A DNA stretch of 42,845 bases from an uncultured Clostridia bacterium (GTDB lineage Bacteria > Bacillota > Clostridia > Christensenellales > UBA3700). The DNA lies in contig CALWKO010000011.1 in NCBI GenBank assembly GCA_944381275.1, forward strand, positions 1 to 42,845, written 5' to 3'. The notes under the pieces are model-generated. The model was not told where the DNA came from. It saw only the letters and a program-made list of their open reading frames with translations, and did not search any database. Positions 16,492 to 24,015 of the stretch are shown piece after piece. Numbering within the stretch: position 1 is the stretch's first letter; every line of letters begins with the position of its first letter. Both the position numbers and the translations under genes were made by a program.

Positions 16492-17756
16492 GCATGAAGG
16501 TAAAAGTCTATCCCTGCAAACTCAGCGGCACGGCGATCGTGCCCGCTTCAAAAAGTTACGCGCACCGCGCGCTCATCTGCGCCGCACTCTCAAGCGGTGA
16601 AAGCCGGGTGGAATGCGCGGACATGAACGACGACATCCGCGCCACCGTCCGCGCCGTAACGGCGCTCGGCGCAAGGGTGACGTACTCCGGCGGCGTTCTT
16701 ACGATAAACGGCGTAAGCGGCAGGGTGAAGGAGGATATCGTCATCGACTGCGGCGAATCGGGCTCCACCTTGCGCTTTATGATCCCCGTTGCGCTCACCC
16801 TTTGCGACGGATACGTGCGCTTTGTGGGCGGGGGCAAGCTGGGCGAACGCCCGCTGGGCGAATACTTCTCTGTATTCGACTCCCAGGGCATATATTACCG
16901 CAATAACAGCGGTAAGGACGGGTTGGATCTCACAGTGCGCGGCGACCTCATCGCCGACGATTTCGAGCTGGAGGGCAACATAAGCTCGCAATTTATCAGC
17001 GGACTTCTGCTCGCGGCTCCTCGGCTCGCCTACGACAGCACCATAACCCTCTCCAAGCCGCTTGAAAGTAAGGATTACGTGCGCATCACCATGGACGTGA
17101 TGGGCAAGTACGGCGTAACGGCATATTACGATTCCGCGGCGCGCAAGTTCACCATATACGGTGAGCAGACCTTCAATTCTGCCCCCTATAAGGATACTCC
17201 TTATAAGGTGGAAGGGGACTGGTCGCAGGCGGCGTTCTTCTATGTGGCGCGCGCCCTCGGTCATAATATAGAGGTGAAGGGCGTGAGCAGCATGTCCGTT
17301 CAAGGTGACAAAGTCATCGCCGACATGCTGAACATGGTCAAGGCGGTTTCGCCCGACCGCATGCTCACCCTTGACGTGAAAAACGTGCCCGACATCGTCC
17401 CCGCGCTCTCGCTCGCGTGCGCGCTCAGAATGGGCGGCACCCACATAATCAACGCGGGCAGGCTGCGCATAAAGGAGTGCGACAGGCTCGCCGCCACCGT
17501 GCAGGGGATGAACGCCTTGGGCGCAAAGGTGAAAGAGGGCAAGGAAGATATGTTCTTCGACGGCGTGAAAAAACTTGCGGGCGGAGTGACTTTGCCCGAC
17601 TATCACGATCACCGCATGGTGATGACCTTTGCCGTTGCCGCCACCGTGTGCGAAAAGCCCGTGGTGATAACGGGTGCGGAGAGCGTAAGCAAGTCTTATC
17701 CCGCCTTCTTCAACGACTTTGAAAAGCTGGGCGGAAAGTATGAAATTCTCGAATAA
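16488..17756 (+). CDS. aroA: 3-phosphoshikimate 1-carboxyvinyltransferase (EPSP synthase)
   Basis: Up to 422 aa. It transfers the enolpyruvyl group of PEP to shikimate-3-phosphate. Two inside-out alpha/beta domains are evident: VPASKSYAHRALICAALSSG near the start, DCGESGSTLRFMIPVA, LGERPLGEY, ISSQFISGLLLAAP, then VEGDWSQAAFFYVA, VPDIVPALSLACAL, RIKECDRLAATVQGM and DYHDHRMVMTFAVAA toward the end. The GTG at 16488 overlaps the aroB stop (GTGA); an ATG two codons later (16494) is equally possible. The GESGSTLRF sequence replaces the GNAGTAMRP of the E. coli enzyme, as in many Clostridia. Confidence 0.95.
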   Translation: MSMKVKVYPCKLSGTAIVPASKSYAHRALICAALSSGESRVECADMNDDIRATVRAVTALGARVTYSGGVLTINGVSGRVKEDIVIDCGESGSTLRFMIPVALTLCDGYVRFVGGGKLGERPLGEYFSVFDSQGIYYRNNSGKDGLDLTVRGDLIADDFELEGNISSQFISGLLLAAPRLAYDSTITLSKPLESKDYVRITMDVMGKYGVTAYYDSAARKFTIYGEQTFNSAPYKDTPYKVEGDWSQAAFFYVARALGHNIEVKGVSSMSVQGDKVIADMLNMVKAVSPDRMLTLDVKNVPDIVPALSLACALRMGGTHIINAGRLRIKECDRLAATVQGMNALGAKVKEGKEDMFFDGVKKLAGGVTLPDYHDHRMVMTFAVAATVCEKPVVITGAESVSKSYPAFFNDFEKLGGKYEILE

Positions 17757-17767
17757 AGAGGTGTGAT

Positions 17768-18829
17768 ATGAGCGCTACTTGGGGAGAAAAATTAAAAGTC
17801 ACCATCTTCGGCGAATCGCACGGGGCAGCCATCGGCGTGGTCATCGACGGACTTCCCGCCGGCTTCAAGCCGGACTTTGCCTTAGTGGACGATATGATGG
17901 CGCGCCGCAGCGCCAAGGGCAAGGAGAAAATCGCCACTGCACGCAGGGAAGGCGACGAGTACGAGATAGTCAGCGGCTTTTTCAACGGCGCGGCTACGGG
18001 CACTCCGCTTGCCGCAATCATCCGCAATAAGGACACGCACTCGCCCGACTACGAGCGTATGCGCTACCTCATGCGCCCCGGTCACAGCGATTGGGGTTAC
18101 TTTGTGAAAGAGGGCGGCTTCAACGACTACCGCGGCGGCGGTCATTCTTCCGGCAGGCTCACCGCTCCGCTCGTGTTCGCGGGCGCAATCTGCAAGCAGG
18201 TTTTGAGCGAAAAGGGCATAAAAGTGGGAACGCATATCGCAAGCATAGCAGGCGTCGAGGACGTGCGCTTTGATCCCATCGCTCCCCAAATAGACGAGGT
18301 GGGCAAGAACGGCACCGTAAGCGAACAGGCGTGGGAAGCCATGCGCGATAAGGTGCTGGAAGCGGCTAAAAAAGGTGACAGCGTGGGCGGCGTCATCGAA
18401 TGCGCCGTGACGGGCGTCCCCGCCGGCGTGGGCGATCCCTTCTTCGACAGCCTGGAATCGCGCCTTGCGCACATGATGTTCTCCGTCCCCGCGGTCAAGG
18501 GCATTCAATTCGGCAAGGGCTACGCGCTCACAAGGATGAACGGCAGCGGAGCAAACGATCCCTTCCGCATGCAGGGTGATAAGGTGGTCACTTCCTCAAA
18601 CAACAACGGCGGCATCTTGGGCGGCATCACCACGGGCATGCCCGTCATATTCGACGTGGCGATCAAGCCCACCTCATCCATCTTCATCGAGCAGGACACC
18701 ATCGACGTGAGCAAGATGGAGAACGCCAAACTGCAAGTAAAGGGCAGGCACGACCCATGCATCGCCGTGCGCGCGGCAGTGGTGATAGAAGCCGCCGCGT
18801 CGATAGCAATTTTGGATAGCATTTTATAA
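17768..18829 (+). CDS. aroC: Chorismate synthase
   Basis: A 353-aa FMN-dependent enzyme converting EPSP to chorismate. Signatures: FGESHGAAIGVVIDGLPAG at the N-terminus, RRSAKGKEKIATARREGDE, IRNKDTHSPDYERM, GHSDWGYFVKEGG and RGGGHSSGRLTAPLVFAGAI for FMN and substrate binding, then NNNGGILGGITTGMPVIF and GRHDPCIAVRAAVVIEA. Length is normal. AGAGGTG lies before the ATG. The gap after aroA is 11 bp. Confidence 0.97.
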   Translation: MSATWGEKLKVTIFGESHGAAIGVVIDGLPAGFKPDFALVDDMMARRSAKGKEKIATARREGDEYEIVSGFFNGAATGTPLAAIIRNKDTHSPDYERMRYLMRPGHSDWGYFVKEGGFNDYRGGGHSSGRLTAPLVFAGAICKQVLSEKGIKVGTHIASIAGVEDVRFDPIAPQIDEVGKNGTVSEQAWEAMRDKVLEAAKKGDSVGGVIECAVTGVPAGVGDPFFDSLESRLAHMMFSVPAVKGIQFGKGYALTRMNGSGANDPFRMQGDKVVTSSNNNGGILGGITTGMPVIFDVAIKPTSSIFIEQDTIDVSKMENAKLQVKGRHDPCIAVRAAVVIEAAASIAILDSIL

Positions 18830-18830
18830 T

Positions 18831-19958
18831 ATGGACGAATTAAGCAAGGCAAGAGAGCAAATTGATAAGATAGACAAGCAGCTTGTCCCCCTCTTTGAAG
18901 AGCGCATGCGCGCGGGAGAGGCTGTGGCTCACGCGAAGGCGGCTTCCGGCGATACGACCGTATACAGACCCGAACGGGAAAAGCAGGTGCTCGCCGCCGC
19001 GGAAGATATGCTCAAGGACAAGCGCTTTTGCGCGGAAGTAAGGCAGTTCATGGGCGCGGTGATGGACATCAACAAGGATTTCCAAAAGCGCATCCTCTTC
19101 CCCTCAAAGGCGGAATATCCGCGCGGAGAGGTGGAAAAGACCGCCGTCGTCGGCTTTTTCGGCGATAGCGGTTCTCACTCCGACTTAGCTTGCGAAAGAT
19201 TCTTTCCTCAGGCAAAAAAGCGCCTCTCCTGTCCCACCTTCCGCGACGTCTTCGAAAAGTTGAAAGCGGGGGAGATCCGCTTCGGCGTGGTGCCGATAGA
19301 AAATTCTTCCACCGGATCGATAAGTGACGTCTACGATTTGCTCGGCGAATACGACTTCTTTATCGTGGCGGAGCGCTGGGAGCGCATCCGTCAGCATCTC
19401 GCCGCCATACCGGGGACTAAGGAGAGCGACATAAAGGAGATATATTCCCACCCGCAGGGCATAAGCCAATGCACGGAATATTTTTCCGACAGACCCGATA
19501 TAACCGCCGTTCCATTCGGCAACACGGCAAAGGCGGCGGCATATGTGTCTTCCTGCAAGGACAAGAGTAAGGCGGCTATCTGCTCGCAATCGGCGGCAAA
19601 ACTTTACGGGCTGGACATCATCGCCCGCGACATAAATTCGCAAAACGACAACTACACCCGTTTTATCGTAATATCCAAGTTTATGTGCCAAGGCGGCGGC
19701 GATAAGATATCCGTAATGTTCACGCTGGGCAACACCCCCGGCACCCTTTACGGAGTACTGCGCCACTTTGCCTTCAACGACATAAATTTGACCAAGATGG
19801 AATCGCGTCCGCAAAAGAATAAGCCGGGCGAATACATCTTCTATGTGGACATCTCCGGTAACGCCAAGGAGGCGGAAAGCGCGCTCTCGCTCGTGCGCTG
19901 CGACTGCGGATATTACAAGATGTTGGGCGAATACGTGAGGAGTGAAATAGATGAATAA
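18831..19958 (+). CDS. pheA: Bifunctional chorismate mutase/prephenate dehydratase (P-protein)
   Basis: A 375-aa fusion that turns chorismate into phenylpyruvate. Residues 1 to about 90 are an AroQ-type helical chorismate mutase (QIDKIDKQLVPLFEERM, VYRPEREKQVL). Residues about 103-280 are prephenate dehydratase (GFFGDSGSHSDLA, FGVVPIENSSTGSISDVYD, SHPQGISQC, and the catalytic NYTRFIVIS motif). From about 285 an ACT domain has NTPGTLYGVLRHFA and MESRPQKNKPGEYIFYV; the ESRP motif normally binds Phe, so feedback inhibition is likely. It begins 2 bp after aroC with no clear ribosome site and overlaps aroE by 8 bp. Confidence 0.96.
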   Translation: MDELSKAREQIDKIDKQLVPLFEERMRAGEAVAHAKAASGDTTVYRPEREKQVLAAAEDMLKDKRFCAEVRQFMGAVMDINKDFQKRILFPSKAEYPRGEVEKTAVVGFFGDSGSHSDLACERFFPQAKKRLSCPTFRDVFEKLKAGEIRFGVVPIENSSTGSISDVYDLLGEYDFFIVAERWERIRQHLAAIPGTKESDIKEIYSHPQGISQCTEYFSDRPDITAVPFGNTAKAAAYVSSCKDKSKAAICSQSAAKLYGLDIIARDINSQNDNYTRFIVISKFMCQGGGDKISVMFTLGNTPGTLYGVLRHFAFNDINLTKMESRPQKNKPGEYIFYVDISGNAKEAESALSLVRCDCGYYKMLGEYVRSEIDE

Positions 19959-21240
19959 GTATTGTGTGATAGGCGAGCATCTGCCTCATACCATGTCCCC
20001 TCAAATACACTCCATGTTCTTCAAGAGCATGGGTATACATGGCGAATACGGCGTGCGCGAATTTTCCCGCGAGGAGATAGTTAAGGCGCGCGGCGAACTT
20101 GAAAAATACGACGGCGTAAACGTGACCGTTCCCTATAAGCAGACGGTCATGCCCCTTTTGGACGAGATAAGCAAGGAAGCGCTCCATATCGGCGCGGTGA
20201 ACACCATAAAGAACGTGGGCGGCAAGCTCATCGGCTACAACACCGACCCTTACGGTTTTTCCGCCATGCTCAAGAAAAACGGCGTAGACGTCAAGGGCAA
20301 GCAGGCGGTGGTGCTGGGCAGCGGCGGCGCGGCTAAGTCCGTGCTGTATGCGCTCACGACCATGGGCGCGCAAGTGAAGTATGTGCGCCGCGACGTGGAC
20401 GAGGAGTTGCCCGATTACGAATATATCACCTATCCGCAGCTGGAAGAGAGCGGCAGCGGCTATCTGATAGTGAACACAACCCCCTTGGGCATGTATCCGC
20501 ATGTGGAGGGGTGCGCCGTGTCGCAAGCCGCGCTTTCCCGCTTTCAGGCGGCGGCGGACGTGGTATACAATCCCGTCATGACTCAATTTATCCGCAGGGC
20601 GCTCGCCGCGGGCTGTCACGCCTTCAGCGGACTTTATATGCTGGTGGCGCAGGGCATAGGCTCGCAGAGCATCTGGCGCGGGGAGGAGATCCAAACGCAG
20701 GACATCGACCCCATCTATAACGCGCTTCTGCGTGATTATTTCAAGGAAAACGGCGGGAATATCTACCTCACCGGCATCATGTCCTGCGGCAAATCCACCT
20801 TAGGCAAGATGCTTGCGGAGAGCTTAGGCAAACAATTTGTAGACGCGGACGATTACATAGTAAATATGGCAGGGGAGAGCATTCCCGATATGTTCAAAAA
20901 GGGCGAGGACTACTTCCGCACGCGCGAAACGCTCGCCATGGCGGAGCTTGCACAAAAGCGCGACCTCGTCGTAGCCGCGGGCGGCGGCGCCGTCACCAGG
21001 CAGATAAATTGCGACCTCATGCGTAACAGCGGCGTAGTCATCTACATCAACCGCAGCGTGGAGAACATAATAAAGGATGTGGACTGCTCGGGCAGGCCCC
21101 TTTTGGCAGGCGGCGCGGACAGGCTGCATACCATCTTTGCGCAAAGAAAGGCTATGTACGAGGGCAGCGCGCACTTTATAATAGATAACAACTCCACCGC
21201 CCAAGAGGGCTTGAAGAAGATAACGGAGATATTAAAATGA
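19951..21240 (+). CDS. aroE/aroK: Fused shikimate dehydrogenase-shikimate kinase
   Basis: A 429-aa two-domain protein performing two consecutive uses of the shikimate pathway: reduction of 3-dehydroshikimate and phosphorylation of shikimate. Residues 1 to about 262 are AroE: HTMSPQIHSMFF (substrate), NVTVPYKQTV with the catalytic Lys, GAVNTI, GYNTDPYGF with the Asp, and the NADP site VVLGSGGAAKSVLYAL. From about 267 AroK follows: Walker A TGIMSCGKSTLGK, DADDYI, FRTRET, AAGGGAVTR and SGRPLL. All expected kinase motifs are intact, though the P-loop is GIMSCGKS rather than the usual GFMGAGKS. No separate aroK is in the window. It overlaps both neighbours. Confidence 0.95.
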   Translation: MNKYCVIGEHLPHTMSPQIHSMFFKSMGIHGEYGVREFSREEIVKARGELEKYDGVNVTVPYKQTVMPLLDEISKEALHIGAVNTIKNVGGKLIGYNTDPYGFSAMLKKNGVDVKGKQAVVLGSGGAAKSVLYALTTMGAQVKYVRRDVDEELPDYEYITYPQLEESGSGYLIVNTTPLGMYPHVEGCAVSQAALSRFQAAADVVYNPVMTQFIRRALAAGCHAFSGLYMLVAQGIGSQSIWRGEEIQTQDIDPIYNALLRDYFKENGGNIYLTGIMSCGKSTLGKMLAESLGKQFVDADDYIVNMAGESIPDMFKKGEDYFRTRETLAMAELAQKRDLVVAAGGGAVTRQINCDLMRNSGVVIYINRSVENIIKDVDCSGRPLLAGGADRLHTIFAQRKAMYEGSAHFIIDNNSTAQEGLKKITEILK

Positions 21241-21680
21241 AGCTGGAGATAATCAACGGACCCAACATGAATATGCTGGGCATTCGCGAACCCAACATAT
21301 ACGGCACCACCACCTATTCCGACCTGTGCGGCATGATAGAAGACTATTGCAAGGAAAGGGGAGTGGACGCGCACTTTTTCCAGAGCAACTGCGAAGGGGA
21401 GATAATCACCCGCATCCACGAGTGCTACTTTGAAAAAGTTGACGGGATAGTGATAAATCCCGCCGCCTACACCCATTACAGCTACGCCATATTCGACGCG
21501 CTCAAAACGGTGAGCATCTCCACGGTGGAAGTGCACATATCGGACATAACCAAGCGCGAGGACTTCCGCCGCAATTCCGTCATAACTCCCGCCTGCGTTG
21601 CGCGCATAGCGGGCGAAGGAATTAACGGCTATATGCACGCAATAGATATTTTAGTGCAAAAAACATACAAAAATCAATAA
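21237..21680 (+). CDS. aroQ: 3-dehydroquinate dehydratase, type II
   Basis: A 147-aa enzyme of the dodecameric type II dehydroquinases, removing water from 3-dehydroquinate. INGPNMNMLGIREPNIYG carries the flexible lid Arg and the catalytic Tyr; SNCEGEIITRIHE, NPAAYTHYSYAIFDALK and EVHISDITKREDFRRNS hold the remaining active-site residues including the catalytic His. The start overlaps the end of aroE/aroK by 4 bp (ATGA). Its last codons contain one copy of a 17-bp repeat also found before tyrA. Confidence 0.96.
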   Translation: MKLEIINGPNMNMLGIREPNIYGTTTYSDLCGMIEDYCKERGVDAHFFQSNCEGEIITRIHECYFEKVDGIVINPAAYTHYSYAIFDALKTVSISTVEVHISDITKREDFRRNSVITPACVARIAGEGINGYMHAIDILVQKTYKNQ

Positions 21681-21715
21681 CGGTCGCATAATCTTAAGGT
21701 GCAAAAAACATACAA
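21654..21715. repeat. 17-bp exact direct repeat around aroQ end and tyrA leader
   Basis: GTGCAAAAAACATACAA occurs at 21654-21670, inside the aroQ 3' end, and at 21699-21715, just before tyrA, 45 bp apart. Confidence 0.8.
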
Positions 21716-21727
21716 TCGGGGTAAGAT

Positions 21728-22585
21728 ATGGATATAAAGGATAAGAACATCTTGATAATAGGCTTGGGCGTCGTGGGCGGTTCATACGCCATGGCGCTCA
21801 CCGGGGCGGGCTACAAAAACATATATGCCGTGAACAGGAGCGAGGGCTCGATAAAAAAGGCTCTCGGCCTCGGCATAATAAAGGGCGGCAGCACCAATGT
21901 GGAAGACTTCGCCCGCAATGCCGACATCGCCGTCATCGCCGTATATCCCACCGGTGCGGAGGACTGCGCCCGCAAGCTGGGCTCGCTCATGAAGAAGGGC
22001 AGCCTCGTCACCGACGTGCTCGGCATCAAGCGTTACTATTCTCAAAAAATATCCGCCGTCCTTCCCGACTACATCGACTACGTCCCCGCTCACCCCATGG
22101 CGGGCAGGGAAAAGCGCGGCTTGGACTATGCCTCCGCTCAAGTCTTGAAGGGCGCGAACTTCATCATCACCCCCATCGCCCGCTCCACCGAGCAGGGCAT
22201 TTGTGAGGTGAAACAGCTCGCCGAGGACATGGGCTTCGGCAAGATCCGCACTCTCACCCCCGACGAGCACGACAGCGTGATCGCTTACACTTCCCAGCTT
22301 CCCCACGCTCTCGCCGTTTCCCTCATCAACAGCGACGAAGAAGATTCAAACACGGGCGACTTTATAGGCGACAGTTTCCGCGATCTCACCCGCATCGCCG
22401 AAATCAATGCCGACCTTTGGCAGGAACTCTTCCTCGGCAACCGTGAAAACCTGCTCGCGGCGATAGATATGTTCACCGATCAGCTCTCCGCCATCCGCAG
22501 CGCCATCCAATCGGAGGACAAGGAAAGCCTAATCAAACTCTTCGAAAAATCCTCCGCCCGCCGCCACGCCCTAATCAAAAAATAG
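21728..22585 (+). CDS. tyrA: Prephenate dehydrogenase
   Basis: A 285-aa NAD(P)-dependent enzyme oxidising prephenate to 4-hydroxyphenylpyruvate for tyrosine synthesis. The Rossmann motif is LIIGLGVVGGSYAMAL; the substrate-binding part shows VPAHPMAGREKRGLDYA with the catalytic-region His, and DEHDSVIAYTSQLPHALAVS with the second conserved His. There is no C-terminal ACT domain, so Tyr feedback through ACT is not expected. It is the last gene of the operon, 47 bp after aroQ with GGGGTAAG before the ATG. No terminator hairpin with T-tract is evident after it. Confidence 0.95.
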   Translation: MDIKDKNILIIGLGVVGGSYAMALTGAGYKNIYAVNRSEGSIKKALGLGIIKGGSTNVEDFARNADIAVIAVYPTGAEDCARKLGSLMKKGSLVTDVLGIKRYYSQKISAVLPDYIDYVPAHPMAGREKRGLDYASAQVLKGANFIITPIARSTEQGICEVKQLAEDMGFGKIRTLTPDEHDSVIAYTSQLPHALAVSLINSDEEDSNTGDFIGDSFRDLTRIAEINADLWQELFLGNRENLLAAIDMFTDQLSAIRSAIQSEDKESLIKLFEKSSARRHALIKK

Positions 22586-22611
22586 CCACTCACAATAACT
22601 TCCCAACCGCA

Positions 22612-23640
22612 ATCGAGGTATATGCCGCGTACCTCAAATATTGTGCCGCGCATTTTATTAAGCAAATCGAGGGACGCAATGTATACCTCAAAACACGTGA
22701 TACCGCCCACTATGTAACGAAAAAAATGCCATATGTGTTGTTGAAAATTAATCGGTGCGCAAAAAATATGTTTTGATAAATATTTTTAATCACATCTCAC
22801 GAGGTATTATACATCGGATACCTCAAACAATAATATCTCATTTTATAAAACCAATCGAGATATACTACGCATACCGCAATATTACTTACGCCTATAAAGT
22901 TATAGAGGTACGGAAAATGTACCTCGAATAATATTCCCATATCATTCTTAAAAAAGGCTCCTTCCAATTGTTTTGCCGACGATAAAATTATGTGTACAGC
23001 ACATAATTTCGGCTGATTTAATATTGAATGTTAAATTGGATGGAAGCAAGATTGTTGCGTAATCTCATTCCTTTTACAAGCAGAGCAGTGCCAATCGAGG
23101 TACGGAAAACGTACCTCGCCCGCAAAACTCAACCTAGGTATTCAAAAGATACTTAGCTAAAGAGAGATAGTTAGGTATCCAAAAGATACTTAGAAAAAGA
23201 GGGTATGTCCGCTTTTGTGGACAGATTCCAAGCCAAGCGGGATAAAGTAGGGGGCGAGCGGCAAGAGTCGCTCCAAGTAATCGAGGTACGGAAAACGTAC
23301 CTCACGCACAAATAATAATCGAAGTACGGAAAACGCACCTCGCGCACAAAAACCAATCGAGGTACGGAAAACGTACCTAGCGCCACAATACTTGTCTTTT
23401 AATAATGCGGTGTGTTTCCCTTGCTTGATAAAATAAAAATATGTGTACAGCACATAATTTCACTTGAACTACTTCGGTGGCAGTAATCGAGGTACGGAAA
23501 ACGTACCTCGTGCCACAACTCCCATATCTTTAATAATGCGGTATATTTCCCTTGCTTGATAAAATCAAAATATGTGTACAGCACATAATTTCACTTGAAC
23601 TACTTCGGCGGCAGTAATCGAGGTACGGAAAACGTACCTC
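22612..23640. repeat. Array of at least 13 short palindromic (REP-like) hairpins
   Basis: The best copies read AATC, stem GAGGTACG, loop GAAAA, stem CGTACCTC, then G-C-rich sequence and ACAA. Exact or near-exact copies are at 23097-23117, 23283-23303, 23321-23341, 23359-23379, 23489-23509 and 23620-23640; one with an ATG-containing loop is at 22905-22925. Diverged relatives keep GAGGTA...TACCTC at 22615-22635, 22669-22689, 22801-22824 and 22857-22877, and CTAGGTAT...ATACTTAG types lie at 23134-23156 and 23171-23193. Substitutions in one arm are often matched in the other, which points to selection for the fold. Spacing is irregular, both orientations are equivalent, and no cas or transposase gene is near. 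Confidence 0.8.
22985..23009. repeat. Palindrome family TATGTGTACAGCACATA (first of four copies)
   Basis: AAATTATGTG, loop TACAG, CACATAATTT forms a 10-bp stem. Further copies are at 23440-23456, 23571-23587 and 23702-23718. The first and last copies are also the starts of a longer direct repeat: about 57 bp from 22991 and from 23704, similar at roughly 85 percent, both running through TTAAATTGGA. Confidence 0.75.
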
Positions 23641-23721
23641 GCGCCACAATATTTGTACTGTTAATAATGCGGCGTATTTCCCTTGCTTGATAAAATCAAA
23701 ATATGTGTACAGCACATATTT
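23401..23721. repeat. 131-bp tandem repeat, about 2.5 units
   Basis: Units begin with AATAATGCGG at 23401, 23532 and 23663, exactly 131 bp apart. The first two complete units share all but a few bases; the third is cut off after about 59 bp where it merges into the 57-bp repeat. Each complete unit contains one TATGTGTACAGCACATA palindrome and one GAGGTACG hairpin. Short minus-strand ORFs of about 60 codons recur in each unit but are by-products of the repeat. Confidence 0.9.
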
Positions 23722-23808
23722 TCGACCGATTTAACATCCAACATTAAATTGGACGAAGTTTGGCTGTCAAAACTTCCTTCGCTTTTCAATACGGGAAAAG
23801 TTCATCGA

Positions 23809-23872
23809 GGAATAAAGAATATGCTTCACAGGGTGATAAAGGAATAAAAAATATACTTCACAGGATGGGTAA
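23809..23872. repeat. Two tandem 32-bp repeats
   Basis: GGAATAAA...TTCACAGG units at 23809-23840 and 23841-23872 match at most positions. They close the repetitive tract just before the spoVA promoter. Confidence 0.7.
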
Positions 23873-23882
23873 GGTTAAGTTT

Positions 23883-23911
23883 GTATATAAACCGATTGCT
23901 TGCTCAAAATA
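23883..23911 (+). promoter_or_regulatory. Probable sigma-G (forespore) promoter of the spoVA operon
   Basis: GTATA (23883-23887), 17-bp spacer, CAAAATA (23905-23911). This fits the sigma-G consensus (GHATR, 17-18 bp, CATWHTA) with one mismatch in the -10. In B. subtilis spoVA is transcribed by sigma-G, which supports the reading. The start point would fall at about 23918. Confidence 0.55.
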
Positions 23912-23916
23912 ATGAT

Positions 23917-24015
23917 ATGAGAAAAACGGATATTCAGCCCGCCGCCGTGCGCGGCAAAAATCCCGAGGACAGGGAAGAGCGCTATAAGCCGCCGCTCATC
24001 AAGGAGAGCCGATGA
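23917..24015 (+). CDS. Possible 32-aa ORF translationally coupled to spoVAC
   Basis: A short frame with coding-like base use (codons rich in G or C at position 3) starting MRKTDIQPAAVRGKN and ending PPLIKESR, hydrophilic and basic. Its TGA overlaps the spoVAC ATG (ATGA), as in coupled genes, and AAGGAG near its end serves spoVAC. It has no ribosome site of its own, and the predicted sigma-G start point falls on its ATG, so it would have to be translated as a leaderless message. I do not recognise the product. It may be a genuine small spore protein, a coupling leader peptide, or chance. Confidence 0.4.
   Translation: MRKTDIQPAAVRGKNPEDREERYKPPLIKESR

Noticed and set aside
22612-23640. CRISPR array
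   Set aside because: The repeats are self-complementary hairpins with irregular spacing and related, not unique, intervening sequence; no cas gene is present.
23190-23715. Minus-strand ORFs of 60-87 codons with shared peptide sequence
   Set aside because: They recur only because the DNA is repeated; no ribosome sites, Cys/Tyr-rich odd composition, and the frames run through the hairpins.
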